This document shows, in pieces, positions 52,244-62,600 of a stretch of 64,000 bases of DNA. Positions within the stretch are counted from its first letter, which is position 1. Each line of letters starts with the position of its first letter. The translations under genes and the position numbers were made by a program. The notes under the pieces were generated by a model. It was not told where the DNA came from. It searched no databases and was given only the letters and a program-made list of their open reading frames with translations. The stretch covers positions 1,674,001 through 1,738,000 of the forward strand of contig OZ017747.1 of NCBI GenBank assembly GCA_963969365.1, given 5' to 3'. The DNA comes from Asterochloris sp. CNOR1. Its lineage: Eukaryota; Chlorophyta; Trebouxiophyceae; Trebouxiales; Trebouxiaceae.

Positions 52244-53708
52244 ATGGCTTATGCGATGTGGCTCAAGGGCCTGGTGATTTTGGTGACCGGTGTGATTGCT
52301 GAGGCAGCCTTTGCTCCAGCCCCTGCTCCTGCTGGTGAGCTGAGCTGCATCTCTGGCTCAACACGGAGTTTGTGGCCGGGCACTCATTGAGTCGTTCAGG
52401 GTGGCCATGTATTGTGCTGCATGAGCTGCATGAGCAGCCTGTAGGCCTTCTGGCATTGCCGTGTGTGTCAATCTGCATTGGCCAGCAGTTCATGAATCCA
52501 TCCATGATGATCAGGTGCATGAAAGCAAATTCGTGCCAAGCAGCAGTGACTGAGCCATGCTGCCAAAGTGGTTGTGTCAAGGCCATATGCACTCGATCAG
52601 CCCACCATATCCAAGAGTCAGAAGACGAGGATGAGCAGCTTATCCAGCTGCAGAGGCGGCGAGTCCGCCATGGCGGCGAACATGCAGCATGACAGGCTCA
52701 GCATCTGTCAAGTCGCATTCTGAGCATGCCGACTTGCTGACCTCTCCCACCCGTGCCACACAGCTCTGGCAGGCGGGACTCTTGCCCCTGGCTGGTACCC
52801 TGCTGCTGAGGGAGCCACTTGCGCTGCAACCTGCACGAGTGCTGGCCTCAAGAATGCCTACTTCAGCTCCCTGGCAGCTGGCAACCCGGCCCCTGTGACA
52901 GCTATCTGTGCGGCAGAGGTGGAGGGATATGGTTATGTCTCTGGCTGGCAGTACGCAGGCAGCGCAAATGAGCAGGTGACTGAGACATTCTGCCAGCATC
53001 TGTGCCTGTGCTGGTGCTGTGAGCTCCTCTGGGGCTGTTCCTGGCTGTTTTCCTGGGGCAGAGAGTGTGAACTCAGGGCTGCTGCTGGCCCAGCAGTGCA
53101 TGCCACCCCCAGCAGAGGCAGGCATGTCTGCACTCCTGTCCGCTTTGCGCATACTCAAAGCGCAGCCCTTATCATTCAGCCCCGAGTGCATAGGTCAGTC
53201 TAGCCCTTCCCTCACCAGCATGCATTGCCTGCCCAGCAGGCTGGTTGTGCCCTTTGCTGCTGACATGCTCTAGCCGCCATGCCTGCAGGTCTGCCACCTG
53301 TCATACCAGAACCAAACCATCTCAGCCACTAGCTATGCCTGCCTGTGCCTCCAGCAGCTGCAGAGCCAGGGCATCTTCAACTCTCAGAATGGAACCCAGG
53401 GCTGTGCCCAGGCCTGCAACACGCTGTTCCCTGACGCCAATGGGCAGCTCAACCACGGCCGCGCAGTGCCCACAGACACCCAGCTGAACGACTATGCGTG
53501 CCTGCCCTTTGACGACATTGGGGACCTCAACCGCTTTGGCTACACAGAGCCCGGCGCGTCCAGCAGCCAGCCCATCCCTTGCACAGCAGTTCAGGGCAAC
53601 CAGACCGTGACGACCAACAACTACAGCTGCTTCTGCATCTTCAGCCCGCCTGTGGGCTTCAGACCCCAACAGGGCTCAGCTACCCTCTCGGTCAGCAACT
53701 CAGGCTGA
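52244..53708 (+). CDS. Secreted Cys-rich protein with two related modules, 240 aa, family unknown
   Basis: Three exons in one frame: 52244-52334, 52764-52975, 53289-53708. Residues 1-22 or so (MAYAMWLKGLVILVTGVIAE, then AAFAPAPAPA) are a signal peptide followed by an Ala/Pro spacer, so the protein is probably secreted or in the cell wall. The mature part has two parallel modules. Module 1 contains CAATC, GYGYVSGWQYAGSAN and CHLSYQNQTISATSYACLC. Module 2 contains CAQAC, RFGYTEPGASSS and CTAVQGNQTVTTNNYSCFC. Both share CxxxC, a Gly-Tyr stretch, C, NQT (N-glycosylation sequon) and Y(A/S)C(L/F)C. The even spacing suggests internal duplication with disulphide-stabilised folds. No catalytic motif and no transmembrane segment follow. 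I do not recognise the family; a wall or extracellular-matrix protein is a guess. Confidence 0.8.
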
Positions 53709-54954
53709 CCGATGTGCTTTCAAACAGGCAGGCAGCAGCTTCGCCCAGCAGCCTGGTGCTGAAGCCAGCAGACGCCAGAGAAGGAATGACACCAGTCTCT
53801 GAACCCTCAAGCCGCCCCTTAAGCCGTCCACATCCTGTGAGAGCTGAGCTTGCATTGCCCGTGTTGGCTCAACCCCACCTCTCAACATTCTACTCCAACA
53901 ATGCTGTACAGCTTGCTGTTTGCCACCGCTCAGTCAAGCCCAGGCTGCCAGCAGTTCGCCCCTCGGTACATCACGCTGGCATGCTGGACATTTCATTTGG
54001 GAACGCACCTCTACGCCCCCTGTGTGTGGCTTGCAAGCCTTAAGCGTAAAACGAGATTCTGAGCTGTGCATGCCGCCCTCTTGCTGTCACCTTTTGCTTC
54101 CTTCCCTCACCTTGGTCACACTAAATGTAGTAGAATCTCACATTACTGTGTTTGTTTTCCATGTCAGGTGCAGAGCTAGTGAAGTCTCCAGTGGTAACGG
54201 CAGCTATCCAGAAGTTTTCACTATCCACTGTGTAGCCCAAATCATCTGGAGGCTGCCTGCATCCTATGCCTGCTGAGAGAGGTCCTCCGTTGTGTGGCCA
54301 ACAACACTCCATGGCTGATGGCCTGGCTGCCTGCAGCAGGCAGCCTTGCAGGCAATGCGATGTTGGCAGATAGAGGTTATGCTGCATCTGCACTAACAAG
54401 GTGCTTAGCAACCGGTGATGAGCGCTTCAATCACCTCAGCAGGCACAGGACAGAGTGAAAGTGCAAACAGTCCGTGTACCATTTGCATCATGCAGGATGC
54501 GTGAGGACCCCATGCTGTCAGGGCGCTCTGCTGGCATGAGGACAGCTTTCTCTTTGGAGTGAATGTAGCGTTGCCCGCCGGGCTGCGCCACGCTGGACAT
54601 AGCTCTGCTGCTGCACAACAGGCCAAGGCCCTGCTGCTGCAGTCAGAAATCCGTGCTGGCACAGAACACTGAAGACAGTCCCAGGCGCAAAATTGGACAC
54701 CAGGCACCTGCAGGGCCCCGCAAATTGTGTGCTCACAGCGCCCTTGCAAGGTGAACCACGTTGGGTTGCATTGGCACCTGGAGCGTACTCATGCAAGTCC
54801 TGAGGCACTGATTAATTTACAACATGGCAGATTGTGACGTTGGTCAGGGTATGCCCGCCCGTATCCATATTTGTTGTGCATTGCTCTCCAAACATCATGC
54901 GTTGCAAACTGGGAAGTGCATGCAGAGGAGTGAATTAATCAAATGCTGTTGTCC
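53709..54954. other. Convergent intergenic region, 1.25 kb
   Basis: Lies between the stop of the secreted protein and the stop of NECAP. Open frames on either strand are short, with no recognisable domain and no exon-like splice context that I can defend. It probably holds both 3' UTRs. Confidence 0.45.
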
Positions 54955-56461
54955 TCAACTGAAGGCCGTCCATTCCTCTTGACTTGCTGCCGCTGGTGCA
55001 GCTGGCTTTGCCTGCTGTGCTTGTTGACTGCTGCCAAGGCCTAAAAGGTCGTCACCGTCATAAGGGTCCTGCTGCTGCTGCTGTGGCCCTCCCAAAGGCT
55101 TGCTGCCATGAAATGCTGGTGCCTGCGCGTGGGGTGGGTATGAGGCTCAGCTGATATAGAGCTCACAAGACAGGCTCAAAGGTGTCAGCCACTGTACTCA
55201 CCTGTCCAGCCTTTGGAGGTGGCGCCAGGGGGGCAACTTTGGCACCCACCCCTGACCCTCCACTGCTGCTCAGGCCTGATAGAAAACCGCCCTCAGACCC
55301 CGCAGGCTTCTTCATGGCAATCCTGCAGGCAATGCAGGGCTGATGGCTGTGCATGCCTGATCATGATGACGTGTGCTGCACCTGGTTGGGCACCATAGCG
55401 TGCACAAGCATTTTTGATGCTTACGGACACAGGCTTCATCATCTGCTTCAGACTATGACAGTGGGATGGATGGATACCTCTGCTGTGCACATGCAGGGTA
55501 GCCTTGATTGCCTGCCTCTTTGAGGCAGTGAGCTCAAAGGCGGTTGTGCTTTGCATGCACAGCACCCCACTTGATCGTCTGCCCCTCCTTGAGGCTGAGG
55601 TCCTGCTTCTTGTACAGCGCTGCTGCCTCTGTGCTGGAGGCCCGCCCTGCTGATGCAGCAGGGCTGCCCTGCGGTGCGGCAGCCTGCGTGCTGGCCTGCT
55701 TCACCTCCTTGGCTCGCTGCACATGCTTCTCATGATCTTGCTGCAGTAGCAACGCATCCCATGTCAGACGTCCATATTTCCATGCAGCATGTTGAAGTGA
55801 AAGGGTGCACTGCACAGCAGTGAGCCAGCTTGCCAGAGTGGCTGGCCTCTTGCCATGGGAAGTGGCAGCATGCAGCCGGGTGTGGTGTGGAGTCTTGAGC
55901 CGGCACATGTGGCGTCTTGCATGGAGCACAAGCATGCGTGCGGGGAAAGGACGCTGAAGGCGCACCAGTGCCACATTGAAGTCGAACGCCTCGCTCCGTT
56001 CACTGAAGCCCATGCCGAGGAAGGCGTGGCGCTTGGTGGTGGGGTCCACTACTCGCAGCACAAAGTAGCGCGAGCTGTCTGTCACGGGCTCCACAGCAAC
56101 GCTGGACTGCCCCAGAGGCACAGGGCACACAGCAAAAACATCCCCACTGCAGCAGGAACAGGAGTTCGCAGCATGTAAGCTGGGGCTCTTTGCCCTCACT
56201 GAATTCCTGTATGGGAACGCTTGCTTGAGGCCAAGCGTGCAAGTTGGGAACGTCATGGAGAGGCAACGACCTGTTGGTGTCCTCCATTCTGATCTCGCAG
56301 GACTCTCCCTTAGCAATTGCCCGCAGCCTCCCAGTGAAGATTTTGTCTGCCACTAACCACTCTGCACTCTTGTGGCCTCCAGCACCCACCCTGGACGGGA
56401 TCTTGAAGACTGACACCTCACGAGAGATGAAGAGGGTGTGCTCTATCTGATCATCAGCCAT
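54955..56461 (-). CDS. NECAP: NECAP, AP-2-associated clathrin-coat endocytosis factor
   Basis: Adaptin-ear-binding coat-associated protein, which works with AP-2 in clathrin-mediated endocytosis. Exons (minus): 56271-56461, 55966-56146, about 55576-55740, 55202 to about 55330, 54955-55122. The N-terminal PH-like (PHear) domain starts [20 protein letters not shown] and includes [44 protein letters not shown] and [20 protein letters not shown], the strongest family signature. A low-complexity Ala/Ser/Lys linker follows, with a Gly/Ser segment ([16 protein letters not shown]). The last exon has a five-Gln run, [12 protein letters not shown] and the terminal WTAF: a WxxF motif at the extreme C terminus, as animal NECAPs use to bind the AP-2 alpha ear. 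The exon 3 to 4 junction is not in phase in my model, so one boundary is wrong or a small exon is missing. Confidence 0.9.
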
Positions 56462-56610
56462 TTTGACGGTATCTGATGGGCTGCAAATCAGGTGCAGCTC
56501 AGCAAATTGCAGCTGGGATCTGGATGACCTAATCTTCTGCTCAGCTTCATTGTGCGTTGATGAGCCTGCAGTGCGGCTGATCTGTGCTCCTGACTGGGGA
56601 GGCAGGCAGC
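56462..56610. promoter_or_regulatory. 149-bp divergent promoter between NECAP and glucosidase II alpha
   Basis: The two start codons are 149 bp apart on opposite strands, so both 5' ends and promoters fit into this short spacer. No TATA box is evident. Confidence 0.5.
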
Positions 56611-59600
56611 ATGCAGCTTCCTGCAAGGGCTGGCCTAGGACTGCTAATCCTTGCACTGTGTGCCTCTCCAGTGATAGCCTTCAAATCAGAGGACTTCAAG
56701 GTAGAATGGTCAATTGTTGTTGAGACATTTGTTCATTGCTGGCCGATCAAGTTGACAAAAGCTCACTCTGCAGATGTGCAGCATGGCGGCGTTCTGCCAA
56801 CGTCTCAGGGGCACACAGGGCGACGTATATGCCGTGGACCCCAGCTCTGTCAGCCTCACAGGCTCTGGCCTCACCGCCAAGCTTGCCAATACAAAGAGCA
56901 ATGCGCACTTCAAGCTGCAGCTGACCAACTATGAGGGGACAGTGCGCCTGCACATTGATGAGGAGCCCAGCCAAGACAGGTGCACGCACTGCAGGTCTTT
57001 CCTGGGACTCATCCAACAGCTATCTTGCAGAGCGGATGGTCCTTTATGCTGTCACGCCTGCTATTTCAAAGTTGCTGGGCCTTCAGACTCGCCCAGTGCT
57101 GTTGACAGCCCATGCCTGGGTGACTCAGCCTGTGTGGAATGCGCTGCAAAATGCATGATTGCCCGGCTCAGCCAAGGCAGAGGTGCAGGTTGGTGTGATG
57201 ATGCCAAAGCATATTCCAGTCACTTGATTGTCCTCCAGAGCTTTGCTCCTGACAAGGCCCTTTACAGGCTCCAACGCCTGCCAACAGGAGAAATTCATGT
57301 GCGTTTTCTTGCCCTGTGCTGAATACACAAGTATTTTCCCCCCTTGCAGGTTCCAGGTGCCCCACGCGCTGGTGGCAGACCTGGATAAGCAGCAGACCCA
57401 CTGGGACAAGCACACCAAGACCAGCCAAGGCGCCACGCTGCAGCTCCGCAATGCCCAGGTCAAGCTGCAGTACTCGCCGCTGCAGCTGGACATTGCTGTG
57501 GACGGTAAACCAGCAGCCACCTTCAACAGCCGCCAGCTCTTCAATTTTGAGCACCGCCGGCAGAAGAAGGTGTGTCAAGGGGCTCATACTATTTCAGGCT
57601 GCTGATGTCAGCCTCCCTTTGCATCCTCTCTCTCTCTTCAAGACCAGGTGGGCACACTTCTCCGCATGCTCTGCTGCTGTGCTTGACGGCTTGGGAGGCC
57701 TCACTTGCACCATGCAATTCCCAGACACTGAGTCACCCATACTACCACAGCAAGAAGGATGTCGTGAAGAGTACAACTCCGCCAGAGTCCTTGGGCCAGC
57801 TTGCTGCCTGCAATCTGCAGGAGGGCGACCCTGAGGGATGGTGGCAGGAGTCCTTCAAGAGCCACACTGACAGCAAACCCATGGGGCCAGAGGCCATCTC
57901 CATGGACCTGACCTTCCATGGATCCCCACACCTATATGGCCTGCCAGAGCACGCCACCAGCCTATCCCTCCGGCCCACAGTGGGTGAGCCCGTGGCCTGT
58001 AGCCTGAAAGAGCTCCCAGCACCTGTGCACCCTGCACCTGTGCCTCCAGCCTGTGCGGCCTGCCAGAGCCTCTCAGCAGTTTGTCCCTGCAGCCCACTGC
58101 GGGTAGGCGAGAGCCTGTGCCTGCTGGGTACTTTTGTCTGAGCACCTGTGCAACCTGCCAGAGCACCCCCCAAAGCCTTGTCTTGCAGCACACTCTGGGT
58201 GAGCCTGCGCCTGCTGCAGCCTGTGACCTGTCAATTACGTTGAGCCACATTGCCACCCTGCATGACCTGCACGGCCTCTTTGCTGAACTCACCAGCGCTA
58301 GCCGTCAGGCCCACAGCGCACCAGCCTGTGCTAGACGCGTCGCCTTCAGGAACCCCTCCAATGTGCCGTGCCTGTCTTATCTCACAGTGCCAGCTGTCCT
58401 CTGCCCAGCCCTGATCTGCTATTATCCTTGCCAGCACATGGTGGGAGGCCAGCGCACACACCTGCTCAATACAGCTTACGCTTTGCGGCAGACTGGCTTC
58501 TACCTGCTGTGAATGCCGCCTTGTGGTTGGCTGCAGGCCCAGATGGCGCCCCCCTCTCAGACCCCTACAGGCTGTACAACTTGGATGTTTTTGAGTACAA
58601 CACCAACTCCCCTTTTGGCCTGTACGGCTCCATCCCCATCATGCTGGCCCACAAGCCTGGCCTGACCATTGGCGCGTTTTGGTGAGCTTCAGCCGCGCTG
58701 CCAGCACACCACTCTTGCTTCCCTCACCCCCTGCCTGCCTGCATGCATTTGATGGCACTGTGAACCCCTGCCTATGAGCATGCAGTCAGTGGCGCTTGGG
58801 TAAAGCCTGCCTGTGACCAGGCATTGTTTCCCAGGTGGCAGGCCATTTTGTGGCTGGCATCTTCTGCTGTTGTGTGGGAGTCAGATGGCTAACACCCCGA
58901 TGCTGTGTGCAGGTTGAACTCTGCTGAGATGTTTGTGGACGTCACAAAAGGCAGCAGCTCTGCCAGCACCAACTGGGTTGCTGAGTCTGGAGTGTTGGAT
59001 GTGTTCTTTCTGCTGGGCCCCACCCCACCCAAGGTCAGATCTGAGCCTCAGAGCCTGCACCTTCCTCTTCTGTGCTTATCAATGAATGGTCACATCAGCT
59101 CATCACTCCAGCTGCAGCTCACTAAGGGTGCAACAACCGCCCCGCAGCCTGCCCTGTGGCTGCAGGCTCTTGCTTTAAGTTGCTGCTGCAGCCTGGGGTG
59201 CAGCCTTCGTGCTTGTCCAGGCTGCAGAAGCTCCAGCACCTACTGCTGACCCTGTGCTGCATGTCAATTGCCTGCTTGCCTGTGCATATACCTGCAGGGG
59301 ATGCAGTGGGCGGCCTCAGGTCCCAGCCTTCTGCTGCATGTTCAGTGCCAGCTTGCCTTGAAAGCTTGGTGCATATTGCGCATGCGGATCACACATCAGC
59401 GCCCTGACTTTGGCTGCATGTCCTGGGTTGGCATGCTGCAAACTTGCTCACCCTCGAGCAGTCTGCTTAGACCTGCCTGCCTGTGCCCATCTGCAGGTGA
59501 TGCAGCAGTACGCGCGCCTGACAGGCACCACAGCGCTGCCTCAGTACTTCGGTATTGCCTACCACCAGTGCCGTTGGAACTACCGGGACGAGGCCGACGT

Positions 59601-62600
59601 GAAGGCAGTCAATGCTGCCTTTGATGAGCACAATATCCCCTATGATGTCATCTGGCTGGACATTGAGCACACTGATGGCAAGCGGTGGGCTCCGCAGGCT
59701 CACTTCAATCATGCCTGGCACCCCATCCAGGGCAGTGTGGGACCCTGTGTGCTATGCAAACCAAGTAGCTTGGGGTGCAATATGCTCTGGAGCTGCTGGT
59801 TGTTCTCCTCTGTAAGTGACCTGCTTGGGCAGGGGTAGACTGACAGCATGAGATCATCTTGCCCGTGATGTCAGCACACCCCACTCAGTGGCCTTCGGCT
59901 GCCTTCTCAACCTTGTCAGGCTTAGCGTAGTACTGGGGACGAACTCAAAGCTGTTTGCTTGCACAAGAGTCTTCATTGCACTAGATGTCAGCACAGCCAG
60001 CAATGTGCTCTGCAGCCTGTGGTGTGCTATATGCCCAGGTGGTGGCTGTATCATGCGAGATTCTCATGTGCAGGCGCTCCACCTGCTGACAAGACCCTTG
60101 CCAGACTTTAAAATGTCACACATCTGCTGCTGCTGCTGCTGCTGCTATCCATCCATGCTGGCTGCTGTGCAGAGTCCTTGACTGGCACCCCTTCTCCCGA
60201 ACCAGCGGTGCTGCAGGTTCCCAGAGGTCAAGGCTGAGTCCTGCTGCATGCTGTGCAGGTACTTCACCTGGGACAAGAACCTGTTCCCTGACCCAGCTGC
60301 CATGCAGGCCAATCTGGCCAGCCATGGGCGCAAGCTGGTAACCATCATCGACCCCCACATCAAGCGCGATGAGAACTATTACATTTTCAAGGAGGCCCAG
60401 AGCAAGGGCTTCTATGTCAACAACAAAGATGGCAAGGAGTATGATGGGTATGCCCTGCACAACCACCTGCTGCCGTGATAGCCCTGCCGAGGCAGGCACC
60501 CTGGCGGCCAAGTAGAGCAGGCAGCTTTGAGCCCTGAGAGAGGGCAGCCTGTGAGGATCATCTCCTGTGTGGCCCAGCCATAGATGTCCACTGTAGACTA
60601 TGTTGAGTGCCGGAAGCAGGCAGCCCCTGGGTGACCCTTGCAAGGGGCCAGGCTGGAAAACAGTGATGCTACATTGAGCAGCAGAAGGGGAGCCTTGAGA
60701 ATAAGCCTGGCCACCAATCTCAAATAGGCACCCTGAACACAAACAACATGCTGTTTCTCTTCAGTCAGCATGCACCTTCCCAGCGTCTAGACCTGCAATG
60801 CGCAGGTGGTGCTGGCCTGGCTCCTCCTCCTACCTGGATATGCTCAACCCAGCAGCACGCGACTGGTGGGCTGCCCAGTTCGCCCTGAGCAAGTATAAGG
60901 GCTCCACCAAGCACCTTTATGTCTGGAATGACATGAATGAGCCCAGCGTTTTCAACGGCCCTGAGGTGGGCACGTAGCATGCCAGCCAGTGCTGCAGTGA
61001 GTTTGCAAGGTCTCACCATGAGTAGGGCTGACGCTGCTACGCTGACTTTGGTCCGGGAACCTCTGCCTGCAGCAGATGCAGCACAGCAATTGTGCCCAGG
61101 CCTCTGCTCAGAGGAGCTGCCCTGCGATGTCCCGCATCAAGCTCTGGGCTGCTCAGTAAAACCTGCTCCCCTCCCACTGAGTTGACAGTGCCTACCTGCC
61201 TGCAGCTCTTCAGGAGCTGCTCTGACATCCTTTGTGCATGCAGAGCTGCCAGGAATGCAATCCTGAGGGAGCTGTCGTGAACCCTTGACACAGCTGCCTG
61301 CACGCAGATCACGATGCCCAAGGACAACCTGCACCATGGAGGGGTGGAGCACCGAGACCTACACAACCTGAATGGCCTGCTTTTCCACATGGCAACCGCC
61401 CAGGGCCTGGAGGAACGTGGCCGCAGCGTGTGGGGCTCTGACGGGGACCGCCCGTTCGTGCTGAGCCGCAGCTTCTTTGCGGGATCTCAGCGTGTGGGAC
61501 CCATCTGGACGGGGGACAACGCAGCCACCTGGGACCACCTGCGGGCCTCAGTGCCCATGCTCCTCAGCATTGGGCTGGCGGGGCTGCCCTTTGCAGGTGA
61601 GTGCACTGTGCTCAGAAGCTGTACAACACCTCCGTCTTGTATGGGGCAAAAGGAGATTGTCAAGGAGCATGCGGCAAGTGGCCAACCACTGTGCTGGCCA
61701 CCTGGGACCACCTGCACGCTCTAGTGCCCATGCTGCTGATCGTTGGGCTGGCAGGGGTTGGCCTTCGCAGGTGCACATAGCGGCCTGTGCCCTAGCGAAA
61801 CTGCTTGGCTCCATGAGTGCATGCTCTGGGCTCTCATGTCTGGTGGCAGTTCAGGCCACCCTCATTCTGCACCCTTCTCTGGACAGCCTTGGCGGGCCTC
61901 ACTTCTCATGTGGGGCACTCGGCAGGTCCTCGGGGTCCCGGTGCAGCAGAACCCAAAGGACCTGTGGCCTCAGTGTTATGCTCCTCTGCATTGGGCTGGG
62001 GTGGCCGCCCTTCTCAGGGAAGTGCAGAGCCTGACAGCTGCACGTACCTGAAGCCTTGCAGGAACCTGCCTGGCTGGGTTCGCATTGCCACTGTCCAAGA
62101 AGCTGGCTGTGAGGTGGTCACCTGCTGCGCTGGCCATCTGCGATCACCTGGGGGCTTGATGCCCCCGCGCCTCAGCATCAGCACATGCAGGGCTGCTCTC
62201 CACACAACACGAGTTTATCTGCCATGTCTGCAGGCAGGGCTGCCCTCCAACACAACATGAGTTCATCTGCCATGCCTGCAGGTAGGGACGTGGAGCCCCT
62301 TTTGCCAACATGGGGTCAACTGACGGGTGCCCTGGGACCTGCCACTGACCATTCAGCTGCCAGGCCTGCAGGCGCAGATGTGGGACCTTCTCTACATCAA
62401 TGGCCTTTCTGTCATCAGCAGCCACCTGGCGCTGAATTGCAGCCGCCTCTGCTGTTTACCAAGCCTCTGTTCAACCTGCAGGCGCAGATGTGGGTGGCTT
62501 CTTTGGCAACGTGGACACAGAGCTGCTGGTGCGGTGGAATCAGGTCGCCACCTTCTACCCCTTCTTCCGTGGGCATGCCCACCTGGAGGCCAAGCGCCGG

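Noticed and set aside
60121-60147. CTG triplet run
   Set aside because: Short microsatellite in an intron of the glucosidase II gene; no reason to think it is functional.
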